Source: Candidatus Nitrososphaera evergladensis SR1 (GTDB taxonomy: Archaea; Thermoproteota; Nitrososphaeria; Nitrososphaerales; Nitrososphaeraceae). Taken from it: a stretch of DNA of 64,000 bases. The notes below the pieces were generated by a model. The model made no database searches. It worked only from the letters and a program-made list of their open reading frames with translations, and was not told where the DNA came from. The DNA is taken from the NCBI RefSeq assembly GCF_000730285.1, contig NZ_CP007174.1:744001-808000 (forward strand), given 5' to 3'. Shown here piece by piece: positions 51,096 through 60,727 of this stretch. Both the position numbers and the translations under genes were made by a program. Every line of letters starts with the position of its first letter. The stretch's first letter is position 1.

Positions 51096-52385
51096 GTGAA
51101 AATAGACGACATCTACTATCTCTCCTTTGAAGCTCTCCGGGACAGAAAGGTCCGCTCTGCCCTGACTATACTGATGGTAGTCGTCGGAAGCTCCCTCATG
51201 GTCGCACTCAATGGACTTACTGCAGGATTTGGAGTATTTATCGAAAAGCAATTCAGCAACCTGGCAAGCAATGTCCTCACCCTGACCAACTCCGGCGGAG
51301 GCGGCAATTTTGGTGGCGGCGGTGGCGGAGGAGGCGTTGTCATTTCTGCCGGCGGCCAGCCGCAATCATCCGGCACCATAGTCAACTTTAACGCCGCAGT
51401 CGTCACAAAGGTAAAGACGCTCCCGCTTGTAAACGACGTTATACCGACGTACCAGGGACGCGTAACTCTAGAGTCGCAGGGCAAGTCGAGGGGCGTTTCT
51501 GTGTTTGCCATAGCTCCTGAGAAACTGACGACCATTGCGCCTACGATACAATACAAAGAGGGCGCTGAACTGAAGGCAAACGACCCCACGGGGATGGTCG
51601 TGGCAGACCTAATCGCCAACCCTGAAGGCCAGCCGACCCCCTTTCTCGTAGTCGGCCAGACAGTCAAGGCGTCGTACTCATTTACTGATCCGTATACAGG
51701 CGAGGACAAGCAAGAGTCAAGGTCGTTCATAATAAGAGGCATAATGGCCCAGACGGGAAACCCGAACATCGACAGGGCCATCATAATAAGCCCTGAAATC
51801 GCAAACTCGCTCCTTCACAAGAACGGGAGGTATGACTCGCTCATGGTGGTCGTGCCGTCGCCGGACGATGTCAGCACGGTGCAGGATGAAATCCGCGTGA
51901 TCTATGGCAACGGAGTCGGCATCAGCACCCCGCAGGCAGTGCTGCAGGCAAGGCAGCAGTTCACGTCCGGCTTTAGCTCCTTTATCCTTGCCATAGCTCT
52001 TGTCGCGCTGGTCGTAGGCGCAGTCGGCATCGTGACTACGCTCTACACTTCAGTGACAGAGAGGATCCGCGAAATCGGCACGATAAAGGCAATCGGAGCC
52101 CTCAACAAGGACATACTCTTGATTTTCATAAGCGAGGCCTCGATAATAGGAGTCATGGGAGCCACGCTCGGGCTGGTATTTGGGATTGCCACAGGGTCCC
52201 TCCTGACAGGCGCATTCAGTTTTGGACCAAGACCAGGCGGCGGCCAGGACATTTCGCCGGTGTATCTGCCAACCGACCTTCTGTACGTGTGGGGTCTGTC
52301 GGTAGGGCTGAGCCTTCTGGCCGGCATTTATCCTGCATGGAAGGCATCGCGGCTAGAGCCTATTGTGGCATTGAGGCGGGACTGA
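51096..52385 (+). CDS. FtsX/MacB-type ABC permease
   Basis: 429 residues from GTG 51096. Helix 1 ALTILMVVVGSSLMVALNGL, a long ectodomain with a Gly-rich loop (GGGGNFGGGGGGGG), and the three C-terminal FtsX helices (ILAIALVALVVGAVGIVTTL, ERIREIGTIKAIGALNKDIL, LLAGIYPAWKASRLEPIVAL). It exports or extracts a substrate with the ATPase; substrate unknown. Full length. Confidence 0.92.
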   Translation: MKIDDIYYLSFEALRDRKVRSALTILMVVVGSSLMVALNGLTAGFGVFIEKQFSNLASNVLTLTNSGGGGNFGGGGGGGGVVISAGGQPQSSGTIVNFNAAVVTKVKTLPLVNDVIPTYQGRVTLESQGKSRGVSVFAIAPEKLTTIAPTIQYKEGAELKANDPTGMVVADLIANPEGQPTPFLVVGQTVKASYSFTDPYTGEDKQESRSFIIRGIMAQTGNPNIDRAIIISPEIANSLLHKNGRYDSLMVVVPSPDDVSTVQDEIRVIYGNGVGISTPQAVLQARQQFTSGFSSFILAIALVALVVGAVGIVTTLYTSVTERIREIGTIKAIGALNKDILLIFISEASIIGVMGATLGLVFGIATGSLLTGAFSFGPRPGGGQDISPVYLPTDLLYVWGLSVGLSLLAGIYPAWKASRLEPIVALRRD

Positions 52386-52416
52386 GATAATAATGGCTGC
52401 GCCCTGACATGCCTCT

Positions 52417-52599
52417 TTATTGCTTATACACGGGCTTGTCAGATGGCACAAACTTGTCAAGGATTCTCTGCGCGCGCTCTGGCTCGGTGCGCAGCACCTC
52501 TCTGATAATTTTTTGCACTTGCTCAAGGGTGTAAAAGTAGTCTCCCTTGCGAAACCAGACATCATCTCCCTTGAGGCCAAATAGCTCGTGCAGTTCCAT
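52417..52599 (-). CDS. Small conserved hypothetical protein
   Basis: 60 residues. DDVWFRKGDYFYTLEQVQKI then REVLRTEPERAQRILDKFVP: a short alpha/beta protein without metal or membrane motifs. Downstream and convergent with the permease. Confidence 0.55.
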   Translation of the reverse strand: MELHELFGLKGDDVWFRKGDYFYTLEQVQKIIREVLRTEPERAQRILDKFVPSDKPVYKQ

Positions 52600-52697
52600 C
52601 GTCTGCAGCTTGAAGATGGATTCTGCAATATTGAATACTTGCTAGTTTTCTCACTTGCGAGAATCGTTACACAAGGTATGTGTGTGTATAGCTAGCT

Positions 52698-54110
52698 TTA
52701 TTTGCGCACCCTTGTTTTTCCTAGTCCAAATTCGTCGTGCAGGGCGTTTACTGCGCCCTCGCAGTCGCTGTCGTTTACTACAAAAGCGAGGTTAAGCTCC
52801 GACGAGCCCTGCGCTATCATTATGACGTTTATCTTGCGCTTTGCAACTGCGCCAAACACCTTTGCCGCCACCCCTTTTATCCCGCGCATACCAGAGCCTA
52901 CCACCGCAATTACCGCAACGTCGTCGCTCACGTTCACCTGCTTTATCACCTTGCCAAGCAGGTTCAGTTCAAGCGTGGTAGTCGCCTTGTCAAGGTCGCT
53001 CTTGCGCACCACCATTGATATGCTCGATTCCGACGGGCTCTGAGATATCATCATGATGTTCACCCTGTTCTTGGCAAGCGTGTCAAAGATCTTGGCCGCA
53101 GTCCCGGGCGCACCCACCATGCCGCCTCCGCTCACGTCGATTAGCGCGGTGTGGCGTATTGCGCTTACCGACTTTACTATCTTTTGCGAGTCGCGGCTAG
53201 GGTTTTGCGTGATTACCGTGCCGGGATGCTTGACGTTGAACGTGTTGCGTATGCGTATTGGGATCTTGGTGTCCATGACAGGTTCAAGGGCCCTTGGGTG
53301 CATGTACTTGGCTCCAAAGAGCGCCATCTCCATCGCCTCTGCAAACGAGACCTCTTTTAGAACCTGCGCGCCTTTCACTATCTTGGGGTCGGCAGTCATC
53401 AGGCCGTCAACGTCGCTCCACAGCCACACCTCGCTTGCGCCAATGCTTGCCGCGACTATGGTTGCGGTATAGTCAGAGCCCCCGCGCCCTATAGTAGTCG
53501 TGTTGCCGTGCTGGTCGGCGCCGATAAAGCCGGTTATCACCGGCACCGCTCCGCGCTTTGTTACCGGGCCCAGCCTGTGGCTTACGCGCAGTTTTGTAGT
53601 ATCCATGAGCGGACGGGCCTCGCCAAAATTGGAATCTGTCACGATGCCGGCCTCCTTGCCGGTGAGGTATTCCGAGTCGACGCCCATGTCTGCAAGTGCG
53701 TACGCGACTATGGGTGTGGATAGGCGCTCGCCAAACGACATCAGGTAGTCAAGGGACTTGGGAGTCACCTCGCCCAGAAGGACGATTCCTCCAAGCACGT
53801 CTTCAAGCTCGCCGATGGTTTTTTTCATGCTTGCAAGCGCATCCTCCCTCAATTTCTTGTCGGATATTGCGCCGTTTACAATGTCAGTGTGAGTCTTTAA
53901 CGACTTTTTTACGAAATCCTCGATTGAGGTGCGGTCGCCACGCCTCACGCTGTCTGCTATTGACAAGAGTCCGTCGGTCATGCCCCTGACTGCCGAGACG
54001 ACGCAAACAACGTCGTTTCCCGCCTTGTGGGATTTTATCAGCTGCGCCACATGCCGGACCTTGTCTGGCGAGTCCACCGCCGTCCCGCCAAACTTCATCA
54101 CGATTATCAT
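52698..54110 (-). CDS. lysC: Aspartate kinase with two ACT domains
   Basis: 470 residues from ATG 54110. Kinase motif VMKFGGTAVDSPDKVRHVAQ, SFGERLSTPIVAYALADMGV, and GFIGADQHGNTTTIGRGGSD; ACT domains near residues 325-395 and 405-465 (VNIMMISQSPSESSISMVVR; INVIMIAQGSSELNLAFVVN) bind the feedback amino acid. First step of the Lys/Thr/Met route. Starts 7 nt after the PCNA stop, so both are likely cotranscribed. Confidence 0.93.
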   Translation of the reverse strand: MIIVMKFGGTAVDSPDKVRHVAQLIKSHKAGNDVVCVVSAVRGMTDGLLSIADSVRRGDRTSIEDFVKKSLKTHTDIVNGAISDKKLREDALASMKKTIGELEDVLGGIVLLGEVTPKSLDYLMSFGERLSTPIVAYALADMGVDSEYLTGKEAGIVTDSNFGEARPLMDTTKLRVSHRLGPVTKRGAVPVITGFIGADQHGNTTTIGRGGSDYTATIVAASIGASEVWLWSDVDGLMTADPKIVKGAQVLKEVSFAEAMEMALFGAKYMHPRALEPVMDTKIPIRIRNTFNVKHPGTVITQNPSRDSQKIVKSVSAIRHTALIDVSGGGMVGAPGTAAKIFDTLAKNRVNIMMISQSPSESSISMVVRKSDLDKATTTLELNLLGKVIKQVNVSDDVAVIAVVGSGMRGIKGVAAKVFGAVAKRKINVIMIAQGSSELNLAFVVNDSDCEGAVNALHDEFGLGKTRVRK

Positions 54111-54117
54111 TACAAAG

Positions 54118-54870
54118 TCAGTCCTGTACACGGGGTGCCAGGTAGAAATGTATGCGGCCGACGTTTGCTATCTTGAACTCTAGCCTGAGGGGCATCTTGC
54201 TCGAATATTCTGCAGCGACAGAGCCTCCCATCGCAATGACTGCCTTTGTTATCTTGCTTAGGTAATCAAGGCTGTACGTCGCCTTGCTGTCCTCCTTGAC
54301 TGCAAGCTCTTCAAGCCCCTCGTTTCCTGCTTCAAGCGTCACACTTGCCTCGCCCGAGTCGCCCTTGCCTGCAAAGTTTATCCTGCCAGACTTGCTCTCA
54401 AGGGAGATGAACTCTGACACCACCTGGACGTCTGACAGCACCTTGTCAAACGCTACCGCCGAAAGCACCGCCTTTGAGTTAAAGTTGAGCTTTGGCAGCG
54501 GCGTCGAGCTGGCCGAGCTCTCTATGAGCCGGGTCTTGTACTCGCGCTTGTAGCCGTTCTGCATCCTTACATGCAGCATGCTGTCGTCGCTCAGCAGTAT
54601 CTCGACAGTGTCCTTCTTGTCCGCCCTCTTGACCAGCTTTGAGAATTCGTCTACGCGGATCCCAAACTTGACTGCGCTGTCGCACTCGTACTTTTCAAAG
54701 GCCGCAGCAGGCCAAAAGATGTCGATAAGCGCGATGTGAGACGGGTCCATCCCGCGAAAAGAGATACCCTCTGCTGTCGCTTCAAACGTGGCCTCATCAA
54801 CCAGCGTCGAGATTGCAGACGCAACGGCTTTCCACTCATCGGGAGACTTTGTCTTGGCTACAAATACCAA
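54118..54870 (-). CDS. pcn: DNA sliding clamp PCNA
   Basis: 250 residues of the archaeal PCNA fold: VDEATFEATAEGISFRGMDP, SHIALIDIFWPAAAFEKYEC, the second domain starting near residue 125, and the C-terminal RLEFKIANVGRIHFYLAPRV. It forms a ring that tethers polymerases and repair enzymes to DNA. Leads a unit with aspartate kinase. Confidence 0.95.
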   Translation of the reverse strand: MVFVAKTKSPDEWKAVASAISTLVDEATFEATAEGISFRGMDPSHIALIDIFWPAAAFEKYECDSAVKFGIRVDEFSKLVKRADKKDTVEILLSDDSMLHVRMQNGYKREYKTRLIESSASSTPLPKLNFNSKAVLSAVAFDKVLSDVQVVSEFISLESKSGRINFAGKGDSGEASVTLEAGNEGLEELAVKEDSKATYSLDYLSKITKAVIAMGGSVAAEYSSKMPLRLEFKIANVGRIHFYLAPRVQD

Positions 54871-55082
54871 ATTAATACTACGGTAGTATGTGGCAGCATA
54901 TACCGATTTTAAACATTGCTATCCATGCGCCCCTGTCTTGGGCACAAAAAGATCTTGTGGGCTTTTTTAAAAAACCAGCTATAGATCTGCAAGCGTGTTT
55001 GCAAATGTTGCAACCTTTTCCAACTCTTAAATATGATGATCTCGATAGTTATCTTGTCAAGTTATTGGACGATCCTTTCGCT

Positions 55083-56063
55083 GTGGATGTCCAGCATGGC
55101 AGTCCAACAGCAGCCGAAACCGCAAGAAGTAGCAGTAGTAGCAGTAGCATGTCAGAGGGCCTGAAAGCAGGCCAGCAGATAGCCAAGATTTCTGTGATAA
55201 CGCTGGTTGCCATAGGCATAGTCGAACTTGTCGTAGGGCAGATAAGCGGGAGCATTGTTGCAACGGCAGACGGCATTGACTCGCTGTCCGACGCAATGAT
55301 ATCCCTTATCGTTTTTGTTGGGTTGTACCTTGCGACTAGGCCTGCCAACAAGAGATTCCCGTTTGGATATTACAAGGTGGAAAGCTTTGCCGCCCTGCTT
55401 GCGGCCATTGGTATGGTTGCAATAGGTGCATTCATACTCTATCACTCGTACGAGTCGTTTGTAAATCCCCACAGGATAGAGCAACCGGTTTTGACCATGG
55501 TGGTGCTGGCATCTGCTGGTGGCGTGTCTCTTCACCGGGCGCTTCAGATGAGAAAGATAGCGCGAAAATACGACCTGCTTTCGCTCAAGACGGACGCCAA
55601 GAACTCGATAAAGGACGGCTCGGCGTCGATAATTGGTTTTGTCAGCGTGCTTGTCGCCTCGCAATTTGGGTTCCTCCAGATGGACGCAATAGGCGGTATG
55701 ATAATAGCAGGCTACATTTTCTCTGTCGCGTATTTCTCACTGAGGCAGTCGTCTCTTACTCTCGTTGACGCATGGCAGAACCCTGGGACGTCTGACAAGG
55801 TAAAACAGCTTATCGAGTCCAAGTTCCAGGCAGAGCCGGTGAAGGTCAGGTCGGTGTTTCTGAGGCCAACCGGCATGATGGCACATGCAGAAGTGCACCT
55901 TGAGGTTGACGGAGACAAGAAACTGCAAGATTTCGAATCGCTATCCTTCCAGGTCCAGAGCCTCATCCGTTCCAAGTTCAGGCTGATTGACAGGATATCC
56001 GTGATACCGCACCCTCTGACTTTTGACGGCGGCGGAAAAAAGAAGGGCACGACAACGGCCTAG
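55083..56063 (+). CDS. Cation diffusion facilitator (CDF) transporter
   Basis: 326 residues if GTG 55083 is used; ATG 55149 (MSEGLKAGQQ) is the alternative. The longer frame to 54888 contains the TATA-like TCTTAAATATG. Family features: helix 2 ATADGIDSLSDAMISLIVFV, helix 5 KTDAKNSIKDGSASIIGFVS (two metal-binding D-x3-D type motifs), and a C-terminal cytoplasmic domain (RSVFLRPTGMMAHAEVHLEV). It exports Zn2+/Fe2+/Mn2+ by proton antiport. Confidence 0.9.
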   Translation: MDVQHGSPTAAETARSSSSSSSMSEGLKAGQQIAKISVITLVAIGIVELVVGQISGSIVATADGIDSLSDAMISLIVFVGLYLATRPANKRFPFGYYKVESFAALLAAIGMVAIGAFILYHSYESFVNPHRIEQPVLTMVVLASAGGVSLHRALQMRKIARKYDLLSLKTDAKNSIKDGSASIIGFVSVLVASQFGFLQMDAIGGMIIAGYIFSVAYFSLRQSSLTLVDAWQNPGTSDKVKQLIESKFQAEPVKVRSVFLRPTGMMAHAEVHLEVDGDKKLQDFESLSFQVQSLIRSKFRLIDRISVIPHPLTFDGGGKKKGTTTA

Positions 56064-56117
56064 AAGAAGAAAGGAAACAGAAAGTCTTTAACAAATGAGC
56101 TGTATCTTTTTTCCGTC

Positions 56118-57389
56118 GTGAAGTTTCTCTTCGTGTCGCCAGAAGCCCTGAGCCTTGACCTTGCATACCGAATAGTGCAGGAAGGGCACGAGGTAAAGTT
56201 CTGCGTGCAGAGCGAGACCGAAAAGGACGTGGGCGATGGCTTTGTGGAAAAGGCCGACAAATGGGAGGACCACGTTTTGTGGGCAGACGTCATAGTGTTT
56301 GACGACATTGGCTTTGGAAGGGCCGCAGAGAAGCTGCGCGCAGAAGGCAAGAAGGTAGTGGGCGGGAGCGCCTACACTGACAGGCTTGAAAGCGACAGGG
56401 AATTTGGCCAGAACGAGCTTGCCCGGGCCGGCGTCTCGACGCTTCAGGGCCGGACGTTTTCTGACTTTGAGGAGGCGATAAATTTCGTGCAGGCCAACCC
56501 GTCGCGGTACGTGATAAAGCCAAGCGGCAAGGCGCAGAACGATAAAGAGCTCCTGTTCGTGGGGCAGGAGGCCGACGGAAACGACGTGATAAACGTCCTT
56601 GCGCACTACAAGAAGCACTGGTCAAGCAAGATACGGGTCTTTCAGATCCAGCAGTTTGCCTCCGGAGTCGAAGTTGCAGTCGGCGCGTTCTTCAACGGCA
56701 AGGACTTTGTCAAGCCGATAAACGTGAACTTTGAGCACAAGCGGCTGTTTCCCGGCGACATCGGGCCAAGCACGGGCGAGATGGGAACCTTGGTTTTCTG
56801 GACGCACCAGAGCAGGATCTTTGGCCTGACGCTTGAAAAGATGAAGCAGCAGCTGGTCGAGTCCGGCTACATCGGCTACATCGACATAAACTGCATCGCA
56901 AACGGGACTGCCATCTACCCGCTGGAGTTCACGTCGCGCTTTGGCTACCCGACAATATCGATACACATGGAAGGGATTACAGGCCAGTGGGGCCAGTTCC
57001 TCTACTCGATTGCAAGCGGCCAGAGCGTTGAGCTTGAGGCAAAGAAGGGCTTTCAGATCGGGGTGGTGATCGCCGTGCCTCCGTTTCCATTTACAGACGA
57101 CAAGACGTTTCGCAAGTTTTCCGAAGACGCGACCGTGCTGTTCAAACAGCCGGACATGGCCGGCGTGCACCTTGGCGAGATAAAAAAGGATGGAAGCGAC
57201 TGGCGTATTGCAGGGCGCTCCGGTTATGCGCTTGTGGTGACAGGATCTGGCATAACAACGGAAGAGGCGCGCAGGCAGGCGTATAGCAGAGTTGCAAACA
57301 TCATGATACCAAACATGTTTTACCGCACTGACATTGGGGCAAAGTGGATAAAGGACAGCGACCTGCTTCTTTCGCTTGGATACCTCTAG
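56118..57389 (+). CDS. PurD-like ATP-grasp protein
   Basis: 423 residues from GTG 56118. ATP-grasp enzyme resembling phosphoribosylamine-glycine ligase: Rossmann-like start, SDREFGQNELARAGVSTLQG, RYVIKPSGKAQNDKELLFVG, FASGVEVAVGAFFNGKDFVK, NFEHKRLFPGDIGPSTGEMG, and the C-terminal SGYALVVTGSGITTEEARRQ. The N-terminal glycine loop of PurD is replaced by FVSPEALSLDLA, so purine synthesis is likely but not certain. Confidence 0.85.
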   Translation: MKFLFVSPEALSLDLAYRIVQEGHEVKFCVQSETEKDVGDGFVEKADKWEDHVLWADVIVFDDIGFGRAAEKLRAEGKKVVGGSAYTDRLESDREFGQNELARAGVSTLQGRTFSDFEEAINFVQANPSRYVIKPSGKAQNDKELLFVGQEADGNDVINVLAHYKKHWSSKIRVFQIQQFASGVEVAVGAFFNGKDFVKPINVNFEHKRLFPGDIGPSTGEMGTLVFWTHQSRIFGLTLEKMKQQLVESGYIGYIDINCIANGTAIYPLEFTSRFGYPTISIHMEGITGQWGQFLYSIASGQSVELEAKKGFQIGVVIAVPPFPFTDDKTFRKFSEDATVLFKQPDMAGVHLGEIKKDGSDWRIAGRSGYALVVTGSGITTEEARRQAYSRVANIMIPNMFYRTDIGAKWIKDSDLLLSLGYL

Positions 57390-57646
57390 GCAAGCGCGCT
57401 TATGCCGTCGTTTGTGACGACCATCGTTATGGTCGACCGGATGTCGTCTATCTTGCGCAGTTTTGACGATATTATCTCTTTGACCTTGTCCGGGTCGGGG
57501 GCTTCTATCTTGACCAGTATGTCATAGACCCCGCGAACCTTGTAGACTTCTTTTACTCCCTCTATCTTGCGCAGCTCTTCTGCAACGTGGCCGTCGGTTC
57601 CAAGGCTGGTGTTGACCAGAACAATGACTTTGCGCACAATTATCAT
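57386..57646 (-). CDS. Stand-alone Lrp/AsnC ligand-binding (RAM) domain
   Basis: 86 residues from ATG 57646. RKVIVLVNTSLGTDGHVAEE, LRKIEGVKEVYKVRGVYDIL, VKIEAPDPDKVKEIISSKLR: one RAM/ACT-like domain without any DNA-binding part. It should bind amino acids and join other Lrp-type proteins. Overlaps the end of the convergent PurD-like gene by 4 nt. Confidence 0.85.
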   Translation of the reverse strand: MIIVRKVIVLVNTSLGTDGHVAEELRKIEGVKEVYKVRGVYDILVKIEAPDPDKVKEIISSKLRKIDDIRSTITMVVTNDGISALA

Positions 57647-57817
57647 AACACAGTCCAAGGATTTAAACTCCCTCTGCGAATCTATACCAAGATTCTATAC
57701 TTGTATAATGTACTCAAAACATACTTTTCCATTTCTGGAGTAGAGACTTGTACTTGAAAGTACTACCATATAGTCTTGCTTCCTTGTGCACTGTTGTTGC
57801 ATTTCTACGGCAGCTGA

Positions 57818-59950
57818 CTAGGACCTTCTGAGCATTCTTGCCCTCAGGCTTTCTTCAAGCGGACTCCTGTCCATTTTTGCTATTGCCTCGTAGACTTTGC
57901 TATCCTTGCCCCCTTTTCGGACTATTAGCTTGTGAATTACGCTTAGGTCCTTTTCAATGGTGACTAGGCCAATGTTGTTGTCTGAAATTATCAGCGGAGA
58001 CAATGGGGAGCCTGCTGTTCTTACTATTGCCCGCGCCTCGATCCAGTCAATGCGCCGAGCTCCACTATCGCTATTGCTGCCACCACCACCGTCGTCTATC
58101 ATTGCGTGACCCACACGGACTATTCGCTTGAAGGGAAACAACTGGCGAATCCTGCCCAAGATGTCACTGATAAACGCGATCTTGACCAGGCTCGTAGTCT
58201 TTAACGCACTGCTGGTCAATTGCGTCACGTTTATCGTTGTCGCCATGTCCTTGGGGTTTTCTTGCGAAAATGCAATAGCAGCTCTTGTGGTAAATCCAAA
58301 ATGGACGTCGCCGGACATGATGATGCAGCGCCGCGGCGCAAATTCTCGCGCCAAAAATGAAAGGAACCTTGTACGTACTTTTGTATTTGCATACCATGTC
58401 TCTAGGTCAAGCGCATAGATGCTAGTTGCCACTGCCAGCGCCTTTTGCAACGCCTCAAACAGGTAAAAGCCAAGGACGGGCGCGGCAGAGACGATGATGA
58501 TCGGGTCGCCCTTTTTGTAGCCGGCAAGCTGTGCGACTCTGGAAATTGCCGTCAGACCATCTTTGCCTATCAACTGTGGCGGTCCCCTAAAGCTGTCATA
58601 GTGCCTCTGCGTCCTGCTGTCTGTAAAGATTGCAAGCGGCTTGGTCGGCGCACCGAACGTCCAGCCGTGGAAATTCAAGAACAAGTCTTCAAACAACGTC
58701 TTTTCTTCTGCCGTTGCGTCGCCGTTTTTTCCAAGGTAATTGGAAATCCTGCCTATAAAGTCGGGGTCATACAGCGAAGGGTCGTTGCCCCATCCCTGAA
58801 AGACCCAGTATGCCAAAAGCGCGTTGGCAATGACTTGCTTTCCGCACTTGCTGTATTTTGCATTGTCGTGCCATTCTCTGGTGATGTTCCAATCGTCAGT
58901 TACATCGTGATCGTCAAAGATCATGTATGTGGGAATGTTTGCCAGAACCCGTCGCACCGCCGCAAGGTCCCTCCGCGCTTCTTCAAGGTGTTTGATCTGG
59001 TCGCGGTACTTTTCTTGCCTGTTGTCCGGGATAGATGCAATATCTGGAAACTCGACCGGCCAGTTCTCTTCGTTCCATGCCAGCATGTACATTGCGGCAA
59101 ACTCGCCAAAGGCAAGCAGGTGGTTCTCCGCTTGGCCCGAAGTAAATCCTGCATATTTCTCTACCAGCTTTTGCCGCGTTCCTGGTGCAATGTCTGATAT
59201 TTTTTCATCGACGCCGTCTATGCGCTCTTCCCATCCAAGGAGCGCAACGCCAAATTCTGTCAAGTAACGTGCAAGCGGCACTGCCACATCGTCAGCGTAT
59301 ATCTGATCGCCGGTGAGAAAGAGGGCGCTTGGCCTGTTGCCAATATCTGCAAATGACTTTGATATCACTTTGTCCGCCGCGGCAAAGCAGTCTTCGCCTT
59401 TGCCGTGCAGCTTTCTGCACGAACCATGAAGGAGATTCAGAGGGCCCTTGTCATCTCCCTTTATGAAAAAGGTCGGAAGCGAGCTGTCCTGCAAGTAATA
59501 GGATATGGAGTTTTCGCCGCTTGCAAGTCCGAGGTCTGCCAACCTTTTGCCGGCAGCGGCTATGCCGTCCTCTACTTCGGTAATAATTTCAAGATCGTAT
59601 GCCAATAGCGTATCGGTAGGGAAGAAGCTGGCGGCACTACCATGTTGTTCAGGTTGGGGTCGTGCGATTGCAAGGGCCGCGTGGAGACGTTTGCCTAGCC
59701 GTAGGGACTTGGTGACTCCAGATCCAATCACCGAAGGCTTCTTTGCATCCTGCTGCAAATCTGAGAACCGGAAAATTTCTGCCTTTACAGTTACGGGCTT
59801 ACTACAGGCAACCCAGACGCATACCTGATTGACATCCACCCTTCGCAGGATCGGGCCCAGCAGGATCGTTTGAGCGTCTAACCTGCAATTTAGATCCTGC
59901 AAAATCGTGCAACCGTGAAAAAGATTACTACACGACAATTTAAGCGCCAC
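57818..59950 (-). CDS. PhoD-like metallophosphatase
   Basis: 710 residues; GTG 59950 assumed, a TTG near 59899 is possible. The N-terminus (LGPILRRVDVNQVCVWVACS) is the PhoD Ig-like domain; the catalytic part has ALFLTGDQIYADDVAVPLAR, YMIFDDHDVTDDWNITREWH, and the late metal motif IIMSGDVHFGFTTRAAI. It hydrolyses phosphate diesters or esters. No signal peptide, so it may act inside the cell. Longer than bacterial PhoD (about 550 residues). Confidence 0.85.
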   Translation of the reverse strand: MALKLSCSNLFHGCTILQDLNCRLDAQTILLGPILRRVDVNQVCVWVACSKPVTVKAEIFRFSDLQQDAKKPSVIGSGVTKSLRLGKRLHAALAIARPQPEQHGSAASFFPTDTLLAYDLEIITEVEDGIAAAGKRLADLGLASGENSISYYLQDSSLPTFFIKGDDKGPLNLLHGSCRKLHGKGEDCFAAADKVISKSFADIGNRPSALFLTGDQIYADDVAVPLARYLTEFGVALLGWEERIDGVDEKISDIAPGTRQKLVEKYAGFTSGQAENHLLAFGEFAAMYMLAWNEENWPVEFPDIASIPDNRQEKYRDQIKHLEEARRDLAAVRRVLANIPTYMIFDDHDVTDDWNITREWHDNAKYSKCGKQVIANALLAYWVFQGWGNDPSLYDPDFIGRISNYLGKNGDATAEEKTLFEDLFLNFHGWTFGAPTKPLAIFTDSRTQRHYDSFRGPPQLIGKDGLTAISRVAQLAGYKKGDPIIIVSAAPVLGFYLFEALQKALAVATSIYALDLETWYANTKVRTRFLSFLAREFAPRRCIIMSGDVHFGFTTRAAIAFSQENPKDMATTINVTQLTSSALKTTSLVKIAFISDILGRIRQLFPFKRIVRVGHAMIDDGGGGSNSDSGARRIDWIEARAIVRTAGSPLSPLIISDNNIGLVTIEKDLSVIHKLIVRKGGKDSKVYEAIAKMDRSPLEESLRARMLRRS

Positions 59951-59999
59951 AGATTAATCTTCTATATATGCGTCGCAGCAGATGCTACTTGAAAACTTA

Positions 60000-60575
60000 C
60001 TAGTCCACGCGGTCATGCTTGCGAAACGCTCCATAGTAGGCAAGCGTGGCTATAGCCAGGGCAACAAGATACCAGTTTGGTATGACAAAACTTCCAAGGT
60101 CGATTGCGCCCAGATGCATCGAAGTCCAGTCGGTAAGCTGCATAAGCTTGCCTCCCTTGGGATCGTCTGCAAGGGGCATGAGCCACCTGTTGACAAACCA
60201 CGCAAAATCCTCGATGAGGATTGCCGCTACCAGATTTGCAACTCCAAGAAGTAGCGCCTTTTTCCTCTTGTGCTTGCCCAGCAGCTTGAACGCCATGTCG
60301 TCCCATAGGGCGACAAAACTGATGAGGATGAATATGAAGAGCATGGGAAAGAGGTGGTACTGGTACATGTTGCCGATGATGGGCTTGGTCTCCCTGCTGG
60401 CAAGACTTGCTGTTCCTTCGACCTTGCCGTTTGAGATCTGGAGCGCGGGGTCTTTGATGTAGTAATATTCAAGGTGTGCAAAACTGACTGCAAAGACAGC
60501 GCAGATTACTGCAGTGGCGATGAACTCGACCTTCCTTGCTCCCAGATGTGCCAGAATGTGCTCGCGGTAAGTCAG
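60000..60575 (-). CDS. Membrane protein, start codon unresolved
   Basis: The ATG at 60368 gives 122 residues with three helices (PMLFIFILISFVALWDDMAF, ALLLGVANLVAAILIEDFAW, SFVIPNWYLVALAIATLAYY). The same frame stays open upstream to about 60675 and looks coding: VEFIATAVICAVFAVSFAHL then EYYYIKDP is another helix. That extension contains no ATG, GTG or TTG; CTG 60575 is the likeliest start. No family recognised. Either an unusual start or a damaged 5' end. Confidence 0.55.
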   Translation of the reverse strand: MTYREHILAHLGARKVEFIATAVICAVFAVSFAHLEYYYIKDPALQISNGKVEGTASLASRETKPIIGNMYQYHLFPMLFIFILISFVALWDDMAFKLLGKHKRKKALLLGVANLVAAILIEDFAWFVNRWLMPLADDPKGGKLMQLTDWTSMHLGAIDLGSFVIPNWYLVALAIATLAYYGAFRKHDRVD

Positions 60576-60727
60576 GCCAGAATGATCTTGTTGTTCTTCT
60601 TCTTTGTCCTTGCGTTTTGATCTAGAGGGGCCTATGTGTGTATTGTAGGCTTGTTTTGGATAAAAGAGTTAAGGGCGGTTTTGTTTCTAAACGCCAGGCT
60701 GCAAAAGAATCATCTCGCATCTTGTTG

